This document shows positions 14,877-19,820 of a stretch of DNA of 19,820 nucleotides, one piece after another. How positions within the stretch are numbered: the stretch's first letter is position 1; every line of letters begins with the position of its first letter. The position numbers and the translations under genes were made by a program. The notes beneath the pieces are model-generated. The model ran no database searches and was not told the DNA's origin. It saw only the letters and a list, made by a program, of their open reading frames with translations. The stretch is from an uncultured Prevotella sp. (GTDB lineage: Bacteria > Bacteroidota > Bacteroidia > Bacteroidales > Bacteroidaceae): NCBI GenBank assembly GCA_937877595.1, contig CALFIY010000088.1, positions 1 to 19,820 of the forward strand. The letters are read 5' to 3'.

Positions 14877-15851
14877 ATGAATAAGCCGAGCGTCCGCATC
14901 TACGAGCATGCCAGCGACCTTCCTCCTATGGTCTCGACCGACTATTTTCACAGTCCAGACCTTATGCTGCTGTGCGAGCGAACGCCTCGCCACAAGCCTT
15001 ACATGGCGGTGCTGAGCGACGGCGAGGGGCGTGTGGCAGCCCACATGCTTGCCGTGGTGCGCTACAAGCGGTCGTGGCTTCCGCCGTGGCTGGTGATGCA
15101 TCTGCGTGTGATGGGCGACGGCGAGTATGACGGCGACGAGCACCGCCAGGAGTGGTTTGGCATGATGGTCGACGCTCTGGTGGGAAGGTTCGGGCGGCGT
15201 GCCTTCTATATGGAGTTCAGCCATCTGTCGCACAAGATGTTCGGCTACAAGAAACTGCGTACGTCGGGCTTTTTTCCTGTGAAGTGGATGAACATTCACA
15301 ACTCGCTTCATTCGCGCAGTCCCGAGGAGCGTATTCTGCCTCGCCAGAAGCGCCATATAGAGACAGCGCTCGGCCGTGGTGTTGTGGTGGGGCAGGTTGA
15401 GACGGAACAGGATTTTAAGGGGTTCGACTGTCTGCTGCATCAGCACAACTGGCTGCGGCCTTGGCGATATGTTCCCGACGGGAGTTTCTTCCGTGGCCTC
15501 GTGGAGAGCGGCCGCGGCCGTCTCTATATTGCCAAGTACCGCGACCGTGTGATAGGCTGCTGTGCCTGTGTCATGTCGGGCGGCGACGCCTATCTGTGGT
15601 ACTCCAGTGCCCGTGGCAAGAGTTATGCTCCTTTCTATCCGCGTGCCGTCACCGTGTGGCAGGCCATTCTTGACGCCAGTGCCTCGGGCATGGCGCATAT
15701 TCGTTTTGTCGATGTGGGCCTTCCGTTACGAAAAAATCCTTACCGCGACTTCATTCTTCGCTTCGGCGGCAAGGAGGTGAGCGGCTACCGCTGGTTCCGG
15801 ATTTCCATTCCGTGGGTCAACAGCGTAGCGTCGTGGGTGTATAGGGAGTGA
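14877..15851 (+). CDS. GNAT-fold acyltransferase, FemAB / Acetyltransf_6-like
   Basis: A protein of 324 residues that I place, by pattern, with the tandem-GNAT FemAB-like / CelD-BcsL-like acyltransferases. The C-terminal half reads GRLYIAKYRDRVIGCCACV, then a YAPFYPRAVTVWQAILDAS helix, then FVDVGLPLRKNPYRDFILRFGG, the beta-strand and substrate-site layout typical of that group. These enzymes transfer amino acids or acyl groups to cell-wall precursors or polysaccharides. The frame is open far upstream (to 14508), but that part overlaps the divergent glycosyltransferase antisense, and the promoter box at 14865-14872 fixes the ATG at 14877. Next to a glycosyltransferase operon it may acylate the same glycan. 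Fold moderately sure, substrate unknown. Confidence 0.75.
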   Translation: MNKPSVRIYEHASDLPPMVSTDYFHSPDLMLLCERTPRHKPYMAVLSDGEGRVAAHMLAVVRYKRSWLPPWLVMHLRVMGDGEYDGDEHRQEWFGMMVDALVGRFGRRAFYMEFSHLSHKMFGYKKLRTSGFFPVKWMNIHNSLHSRSPEERILPRQKRHIETALGRGVVVGQVETEQDFKGFDCLLHQHNWLRPWRYVPDGSFFRGLVESGRGRLYIAKYRDRVIGCCACVMSGGDAYLWYSSARGKSYAPFYPRAVTVWQAILDASASGMAHIRFVDVGLPLRKNPYRDFILRFGGKEVSGYRWFRISIPWVNSVASWVYRE

Positions 15852-15946
15852 GAGTTGGGGGAGTTGACAGTTCTTTGACCAAGGCCAAAGCGGCGGAGCC
15901 GAGCGGAAAGGTGGTCATTGACCATTGACCATTGAGAGGTGAGAGA
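15852..15946. other. Convergent intergenic spacer with small inverted repeats
   Basis: Between the GNAT-like stop and the stop of the small lipoprotein gene. It contains CTTTGACC-AA-GGCCAAAG (15873-15890, one mismatch), CGGC-GGA-GCCG (15891-15901) and the heptamer repeat. No T-run follows a stem, so I do not call a terminator. A single heptamer-like GTTGACA is also present at 15863-15869. Confidence 0.5.
15917..15935. repeat. Heptamer tandem repeat, about 3 copies (ATTGACC)
   Basis: attgacc, attgacc, attga in the spacer between converging genes; the same unit as at 11629-11663. Confidence 0.8.
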
Positions 15947-16597
15947 TTACAATTCTATTATTATTTCCTCAAACAGGCCTTCGTTGTTCACTATGTATCG
16001 ACGCGCACTCTCCTCTGTTGCTGCGGCAGCGGGGGCGTCGGGGCGGAAGTGCCTGAGCAGCGTTATCTCGTGGTCGGACGTGATGTAGTACTCCTGTCTG
16101 ACGGTGCCTTTCTCGCCCTTGCGCTCTTCCCGCTTCTCCTCGTACATCAGCAGCCTGTCCTCGAGCACGTAGTCGCTGTTGAGTGTGCAGAGATAGAGCA
16201 GCGTGGTGGCCGAGTCGAGCCTCTCTGCCACCACTGCCAGCCTGTGGTCGCCGGCAGAGGGCAGCCTCATGGCGTAGAGCACGGCGTCGCTCGCATAGTC
16301 GAAGCGTGCGTTAAAGTCGGCAGGCACTTGCTTCATCTGCGGCAGATAGTCGACAAATCCCTTAGAGTACTGCATGGGCAGCGGCTTAAGCGCCAGCGTG
16401 TCGAAGAATGTGGCCACGGGGTCGCCGACGCCGTCAGCCTTGAGCAGTGTGCGGGCCACTTCCGCCCTGCGTATGCTGTCTATCATCTGTTCGTACTTGG
16501 CCTGTCGCCTGCTGCTCTGGCTGCATGCTGTCCATAGGGTCGCGGCCAGCGCGAGGGCCATGGCGGCCCGGCATAGTCTCTTCATGTTGCGTTGCAC
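15947..16597 (-). CDS. Unknown lipoprotein, 216 residues
   Basis: I do not recognise the family. The N-terminus MQRNMKRLCRAAMALALAATLWTAC is a lipoprotein signal with the lipobox Cys at 25 (an alternative ATG gives a start at residue 5). The mature part is soluble and mixed in composition, begins with a charged helix (RRQAKYEQMIDSIRRAE), has a Lys/Glu-rich stretch (EEKREERKGEKG, about 153-164) and ends in hydrophobic IIIEL. No catalytic motif is visible. It is divergent from the MORN-repeat gene, with both promoters in about 145 bp between them. Membrane-anchored periplasmic or surface location is inferred from the signal only. Confidence 0.75.
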   Translation of the reverse strand: MQRNMKRLCRAAMALALAATLWTACSQSSRRQAKYEQMIDSIRRAEVARTLLKADGVGDPVATFFDTLALKPLPMQYSKGFVDYLPQMKQVPADFNARFDYASDAVLYAMRLPSAGDHRLAVVAERLDSATTLLYLCTLNSDYVLEDRLLMYEEKREERKGEKGTVRQEYYITSDHEITLLRHFRPDAPAAAATEESARRYIVNNEGLFEEIIIEL

Positions 16598-16633
16598 TTT
16601 TTTGTTTTATTTTGCTGACATTATAATGAAATG

Positions 16634-16641
16634 CAAAGTTA
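16634..16641 (-). promoter_or_regulatory. -7 box (TAACTTTG) for the 216-residue lipoprotein gene
   Basis: TAACTTTG on the minus strand within ACTAACTTTGCAT, identical over 13 bp to the box upstream of mce. It lies 37 nt before the ATG at 16597. Confidence 0.6.
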
Positions 16642-16685
16642 GTGAAAATTTTTTAATAGTCTTGGCCGTTGCAGCCTTTTTTGTT

Positions 16686-16714
16686 TACCTTTGGCCAAAT
16701 AAACCATATTTTTG
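16686..16714 (+). promoter_or_regulatory. Two tandem -7 boxes upstream of the MORN gene
   Basis: TACCTTTG (16686-16693) and TATTTTTG (16707-16714) both fit TAnnTTTG, 21 bp apart. Either could drive the MORN gene; leaders would be about 25 or 46 nt. Confidence 0.5.
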
Positions 16715-16743
16715 CAGGGAGAAAAAAAGAGAAAAACATATAT

Positions 16744-17868
16744 ATGACAACATCGAGATACATCCTTTCAATATTTATCGCGCTTTGCGCCTCGTCTGCT
16801 GCGGCGCAGAAGATCACCCTCGGCTCATGCACCACGTCCGACGGCGGCAACTACCAAGGCGAGATGGCAGGCGGCAAGCCCCATGGCAAGGGTCGCACTA
16901 CCTACAAGAATGGCGACTGGTATGAGGGCGACTACCAGAAGGGCCGCCGTCAGGGTCGCGGCACCTACACCTTCTCCGACGGCGAGAAATACGAGGGTTC
17001 GTGGCTCAACGACCATCAGCACGGCCAGGGCACCTTCTACTTCCAGAACAACAACAAGTACGTCGGCCTGTGGTATGTCGACGAGCAGCACGGCCACGGC
17101 GTGATGTACTACTACAATGGCGACCGCTACGACGGCGAGTGGCGCCACGACAAGCGCGAGGGTCAGGGTCAGTACACCTTCCAAGGCGGCGCCTGGTATA
17201 AGGGGCAGTGGAAGGACGACATGAAGAGCGGTCGCGGAGAGTTTCACTGGCCCGACGGTTCCTTCTACGAGGGCCAGTTTCAGAGCAATCTCCGCCATGG
17301 GCGCGGCATCTTCAAGTACTCCAACGGCGACCTCTACATCGGCCAGTGGCGCTTCGACAGGCCCCACGGCAAGGGCATCTACAAATTTCAGAGCGGCGAC
17401 GTCTACGAGGGCGACTACTACGAGGGCGAGCGCACGGGTCAGGGCGTGTTCAGTTATGCCAATGGCGACAAGTACACGGGCAGTTTCGTCGGTGGTGACA
17501 AGCAGGGGCAGGGCCTTCTCGTCTGGAGCAACGGCAGTTCCTATCAGGGCGAGTGGCATGCCGACAAGCCCAACGGCCGCGGTCGTCTCACCATGCGCAA
17601 CGGCGATGTCTTCGAGGGCCAGTTTCAAGACGGCACCATCCATGGAGAGGGCATTGCCCGCTATGCCGACGGCTCCAAGTTCAAGGGTCATTTCCGCCAT
17701 GGTCTCCGTCATGGTCCTGCCATCGAGCAGGACAGCGCCGGTCGCCGTTTCGAGGGCTCCTATGTCGACGACCGCCGCGATGGTCGCTTTGTTGAGAAGG
17801 ACTCAAATGGCAACGTCGTAGCCCAGGGTACCTACGTTCGTGGCCACCGACAGGAGGACAGGAAGTGA
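16744..17868 (+). CDS. Exported MORN-repeat protein (14 units)
   Basis: 374 residues from the ATG at 16744. The frame is open upstream to 16669, but that ATG precedes both promoter boxes. A signal peptide (MTTSRYILSIFIALCASSAAAQ, cleavage near residue 21) leads into 14 consecutive units of exactly 23 residues (35-356), of the type xxYxGxWxxDxxHGxGxYxFxNG, plus a partial unit and a basic tail (RGHRQEDRK). MORN repeats form an elongated beta-hairpin ladder and in other proteins mediate lipid or protein contacts. Units 13-14 depart most from the consensus. No enzyme domain is attached. Role unknown; the export signal suggests a periplasmic or outer-membrane scaffold. Divergent from the small lipoprotein, which may be a partner. 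Confidence 0.9.
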   Translation: MTTSRYILSIFIALCASSAAAQKITLGSCTTSDGGNYQGEMAGGKPHGKGRTTYKNGDWYEGDYQKGRRQGRGTYTFSDGEKYEGSWLNDHQHGQGTFYFQNNNKYVGLWYVDEQHGHGVMYYYNGDRYDGEWRHDKREGQGQYTFQGGAWYKGQWKDDMKSGRGEFHWPDGSFYEGQFQSNLRHGRGIFKYSNGDLYIGQWRFDRPHGKGIYKFQSGDVYEGDYYEGERTGQGVFSYANGDKYTGSFVGGDKQGQGLLVWSNGSSYQGEWHADKPNGRGRLTMRNGDVFEGQFQDGTIHGEGIARYADGSKFKGHFRHGLRHGPAIEQDSAGRRFEGSYVDDRRDGRFVEKDSNGNVVAQGTYVRGHRQEDRK

Positions 17869-18132
17869 GGGAAAAGTAAAAATCATGAAGTCAAGAGTCT
17901 TACAGATATACCATATTAATAAATAGTATTTATAATTAACTAAATTATTTTTTAAGAATTAGACAGTAAGGACAAACAATGGGGAGCCATAGCCATGCCA
18001 AGTGTGGCACTTCCAGGGGAATGAGACAAACTATTATTAACCGCGAAGCGGAAAAGTGCGTCGTCATACATCCCGTTCGATAGTCTTTTTAAAGATATAT
18101 AGGCTTTCTGTTCTTGTCTCTCTCAATTCGAA
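17869..18132. other. Gene-free AT-rich stretch with small hairpins
   Basis: I see no gene here. It holds an AT-rich perfect inverted repeat ATAAATA-G-TATTTAT (17919-17933) and small stems TGCCA-AGTG-TGGCA (17996-18009) and CCGC-GAA-GCGG (18041-18051). None is followed by a T-run and no TAnnTTTG box was found. It may be the worn-down body of the gene whose tail is at 18298-18387. Confidence 0.4.
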
Positions 18133-18237
18133 TACCGGCAAATTATTCGCGCACGAGAGCAAGCAGTTCAGAAGGTTCGTGTCCTGACAGGGCGTGAACT
18201 GTTCTTGCTTGTTTATGCGCATGGTCACTTGCCGGTA
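18133..18237. repeat. 105-nt nested inverted repeat (possible structured RNA)
   Basis: Arms nest in order: TACCGGCAA (18133-18141) with TTGCCGGTA (18229-18237); GCGCA (18149-18153) with TGCGC (18216-18220); AGCAAG (18158-18163) with CTTGCT (18204-18209); CAGTTCA (18164-18170) with TGAACTG (18195-18201), a 2-nt bulge separating the last two; and an apical GTCCT-GAC-AGGGC (18181-18193, one G-T pair). About 32 pairs in one long rod with near-symmetrical internal loops. No promoter box or known RNA family was recognised; it could be a small RNA, a mobile palindromic element or a DNA-level structure. Confidence 0.55.
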
Positions 18238-18387
18238 ACTTTAATACTGAAAACTTATCTTCAATGGATGAAATGTAAAAAAAATTGTGAATACCTAATG
18301 ACTATTTACAACCTTGGTGGACGCAGGCTGTCCAGTCTACAAATTGGTCTGAATATTGTTGACGGCAGGAAAATAATTATGCCATAA
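18205..18387 (+). pseudogene. Remnant of a secreted-protein C-terminal tail
   Basis: The open frame ends in IYNLGGRRLSSLQIGLNIVDGRKIIMP and TAA (18298-18387). This closely follows the tail pattern found at the end of many exported Prevotella proteins (YNLxGQRLxxxQKGINIVxGKK). The preceding residues (from 18103 in the same frame) match nothing I know, and upstream the frame is stopped at 18100-18102. An intrinsic terminator sits 29 bp after the stop, as at the end of a real gene. I read it as the last piece of a decayed or deleted secreted-protein gene; an intact 60-residue protein is the less likely alternative. Confidence 0.45.
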
Positions 18388-18416
18388 AATAGCATGTTGT
18401 ATAGCGCAAAGCGAAT

Positions 18417-18453
18417 CGTCAGTCTCGTTTCTTGTCGAGGCTGACGAATTTTT
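18417..18453 (+). terminator. Intrinsic terminator
   Basis: Stem CGTCAGTCTCG (18417-18427) with CGAGGCTGACG (18436-18446), 11 pairs including one G-T, loop of 8, followed by AA and T5. It lies 29 bp downstream of the tail remnant. Confidence 0.85.
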
Positions 18454-18531
18454 GTGTATAGAACTGCAAGTTATGTTTTACCCTTCCCGTGAAAAAAATG
18501 GCGCACCCGTTGGAAAATGATGCAAAAATAT

Positions 18532-18563
18532 TTTGTTGCGTAGAGGAATTCTGCGTATCTTTG
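18532..18563 (+). promoter_or_regulatory. Full -33/-7 promoter for the yhcH-glgB pair
   Basis: TTTG (18532-18535), 20 bp, then TATCTTTG (18556-18563): full match to the Bacteroidetes consensus, with 53 nt to the ATG at 18617. Confidence 0.75.
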
Positions 18564-18616
18564 CCCAAAAGAAACAACATTATTTTTAAAAACATAACCT
18601 AAAACAGAAAAGCACT

Positions 18617-19066
18617 ATGATCATCGACACGCTCGACAACCTGCACAAGTATGCTGCAGTGAACCCCCTCTTCCAGAAAGTAGCAGACTTCCTGGCCGTC
18701 CACGACCTCAATGCTCTCGACGAGGGTAAGTACGAGATAGAGGGCCGCGACCTCTTCCTTAACATCACCACCGCACGCGGCAAGACGCCCGACGAGGCCG
18801 TGCTGGAGACCCACGACAGGATGTTAGACATACAGATACCCCTCTCGGCTCCCGAGACCTACGGCTACACGCCGCGAGAGGCTCTGCCGCAGGCAGAATA
18901 CAACGCCGAGAAGGACATCACCAAGATACCGGGCCTGGCAGCAGAGAGTTATGTGACATGCCGGCCGGGAGCCTTCGCCATCTTCTTTCCACAGGACGGA
19001 CATGCACCATGCATAGCAGGAGTGGAGAGCCTCAAGAAGGCGATTTTTAAGGTGAAAAACAGTTGA
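18617..19066 (+). CDS. YhcH/YjgK/YiaL (EbgC/NanQ) family protein
   Basis: 149 residues, full length for this cupin-like family. Named members are the sialic acid anomerase NanQ (YhcH) and the EbgC subunit of evolved beta-galactosidase; most act on sugar anomers or modulate sugar enzymes. Metal-site residues are visible in ETHDRMLDIQIPL (H66, D71) and FFPQDGHAP (H129), and GKYEIEGRDLFLNI (37-50) is the typical opening strand pair. A strong promoter precedes it. The branching enzyme starts 31 bp after its stop, so the two probably share a transcript. No sialic acid genes are in the window, so the sugar it acts on is open. The stop codon lies inside the first unit of a heptamer repeat. Confidence 0.9.
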   Translation: MIIDTLDNLHKYAAVNPLFQKVADFLAVHDLNALDEGKYEIEGRDLFLNITTARGKTPDEAVLETHDRMLDIQIPLSAPETYGYTPREALPQAEYNAEKDITKIPGLAAESYVTCRPGAFAIFFPQDGHAPCIAGVESLKKAIFKVKNS

Positions 19067-19080
19067 CAGTTGACAGTTGA
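19060..19080. repeat. Heptamer tandem repeat, 3 copies (CAGTTGA)
   Basis: Three exact CAGTTGA units. The first contains the TGA stop of the YhcH-family gene, and the array fills much of the 31-bp gap before the branching-enzyme start. Confidence 0.88.
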
Positions 19081-19097
19081 ACTTTAAAACGATATTT

Positions 19098-19820
19098 ATG
19101 GCAACAACAAGGAAGAAGACTACGACGACGGCAAAGAAGGCGGCAGCCTCCGCCCACATCGGGCTGGTGAGAAACGACGCATGGCTCGAGCCCTTCGAGC
19201 AAGCCATACGCGGACGCCACGACCACGCCCTGTGGCAGATAGACCAACTGACGCGACATGGACGGCAGACACTGTCCGAGTTTGCCTCGGGCCACCTCTA
19301 CTACGGACTGCACAAGACGCAGCGCGGATGGGTGTTCCGCGAGTGGGCGCCAAACGCCACCGACATATACCTCATAGGCGACTTCTCCGACTGGCAGGAG
19401 AAAGAGCGTTACCGCTGCAAGCGCATAGAGGGCACGGGCAACTGGGAACTCCGCCTCAGCGAGAAGGCTCTGCAGCACGGACAACTCTACAAGATGAAGG
19501 TCTACTGGCAGGGCGGACAGGGAGAGCGCATTCCGGCATGGTGCCGCCGAGTGGTGCAGGACGAGCAAACCAAGATATTCTCGGCACAGGTGTGGAACCC
19601 GGCAGAGCCCTACGTCTGGAAAAAGAAGACGTTCAAGCCCGACAAGTCGCCACTGCTCATCTACGAATGTCACGTGGGTATGGCGCAGGACGCCGAAAAG
19701 GTGGGCACATACAAGGAGTTCACCAAGAGCATACTGCCGCGAGTGAAGAAAGACGGATACAACGCCATACAGGTGATGGCCATACAGGAGCACCCCTACT
19801 ACGGCTCCTTCGGCTACCAC
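19098..19820 (+). CDS. glgB: 1,4-alpha-glucan branching enzyme, eukaryotic type (GH13_8), N-terminal part
   Basis: The open frame from the ATG at 19098 runs to the window edge without a stop (241 codons). It makes alpha-1,6 branches in glycogen. After a basic, Thr/Lys-rich leader (about residues 2-17) comes a helical segment (WLEPFEQAIRGRHDH), then a CBM48-type domain (about 65-150: GWVFREWAPNATDIYLIGDFSDWQ), then the start of the catalytic barrel: YECHVGMAQ, VGTYKEFT, YNAIQVMAIQEHPYYGSFGYH. That wording is the eukaryote-like subfamily known from Bacteroidetes, rather than the E. coli GlgB subfamily. The catalytic Asp/Glu lie beyond the edge. Likely co-transcribed with the YhcH-family gene. 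Confidence 0.93.
   Translation, partial: MATTRKKTTTTAKKAAASAHIGLVRNDAWLEPFEQAIRGRHDHALWQIDQLTRHGRQTLSEFASGHLYYGLHKTQRGWVFREWAPNATDIYLIGDFSDWQEKERYRCKRIEGTGNWELRLSEKALQHGQLYKMKVYWQGGQGERIPAWCRRVVQDEQTKIFSAQVWNPAEPYVWKKKTFKPDKSPLLIYECHVGMAQDAEKVGTYKEFTKSILPRVKKDGYNAIQVMAIQEHPYYGSFGYH

Noticed and set aside
14850..15698. Antisense frame of 282 codons opposite the GNAT-like gene.
   Set aside because: His/Arg/Ala-rich translation with no recognisable domain; a shadow of the codon use of the real gene.
15873..15901. Intrinsic terminator between the GNAT-like gene and the lipoprotein gene.
   Set aside because: The stems are short or have a 2-nt loop, and no T-run follows on either strand.
16825..17712. 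Long open frame antisense to the MORN gene (about 295 codons), plus open frames in the other plus-strand frames.
   Set aside because: The 69-bp in-frame periodicity and biased codons of the MORN repeats keep other frames free of stops. The translations are low-complexity (Ala/Val/Leu or Thr/Arg/Ala) with no family signature and no promoter.
18121..18140. TTCGAATACC resembling a tRNA T-loop.
   Set aside because: No acceptor, D or anticodon stems at tRNA spacing could be paired around it; the bases belong to the nested inverted repeat instead.
18133..18237. SRP RNA, 6S RNA or tmRNA as identity of the nested inverted repeat.
   Set aside because: No conserved SRP apical loop sequence on either strand, no tmRNA tag frame or tRNA-like ends, and too short with no central bubble typical of 6S.

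Overview
The window looks like a piece of a Bacteroidales chromosome, most likely Prevotella or a close relative. Three observations point there. Most genes are preceded by the Bacteroidetes primary-sigma -7 box TAnnTTTG, with no Shine-Dalgarno. Several exported proteins carry lipoprotein signals. A decayed fragment near 18.3 kb reads like the C-terminal tail (YNLxGxRLxxxQxGxNIVxGxK) common on exported Prevotella proteins. I see no rRNA, tRNA, CRISPR array, insertion sequence or phage genes.

Layout. 1-1330 (minus): methylmalonyl-CoA epimerase, then the N-terminal half of a biotin-dependent acyl-CoA carboxyltransferase whose frame closes at the domain junction; the short gap between them is almost all an 8-bp tandem repeat. 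1392-3056: serine O-acetyltransferase (minus), divergent from an M15-type cell-wall peptidase lipoprotein (plus). 3069-4481 (minus): exported C1 aminopeptidase. 4564-9829 (minus): a tight run of phosphohexomutase, a WecB-like epimerase homologue that has lost its catalytic residues, cbiB and cobQ. 10112-11584 (plus): HtrA/DegP-type protease closed by a bidirectional terminator. 11673-14755 (minus): three glycosyltransferases. 14877-15851 (plus): a GNAT/FemAB-like acyltransferase whose promoter is back to back with that of the glycosyltransferase operon. 15947-16597 (minus): small unknown lipoprotein. 16744-17868 (plus): exported protein of 14 perfect-length MORN repeats. 17869-18616: gene-poor, with a 105-nt nested inverted repeat, a secreted-protein tail remnant and a terminator. 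18617-19820 (plus): YhcH/NanQ-family protein and the start of a eukaryotic-type glycogen branching enzyme that runs off the window.

Connections. cbiB and cobQ act late in cobalamin synthesis. The epimerase and carboxyltransferase belong to the B12-dependent succinate-propionate route, so supply and use of B12 both appear here, although no cobalamin riboswitch is visible. The glycosyltransferases, acyltransferase and WecB-like protein suggest surface glycan synthesis.

The most unusual items are the WecB-like pseudoenzyme inside the cobalamin operon, the carboxyltransferase cut at its domain boundary, the pair of divergent promoters predicted to give leaderless mRNAs, the structured element at 18.13-18.24 kb, and TTGAC-core heptamer repeats at several gene ends. 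None amounts to a proven new system.
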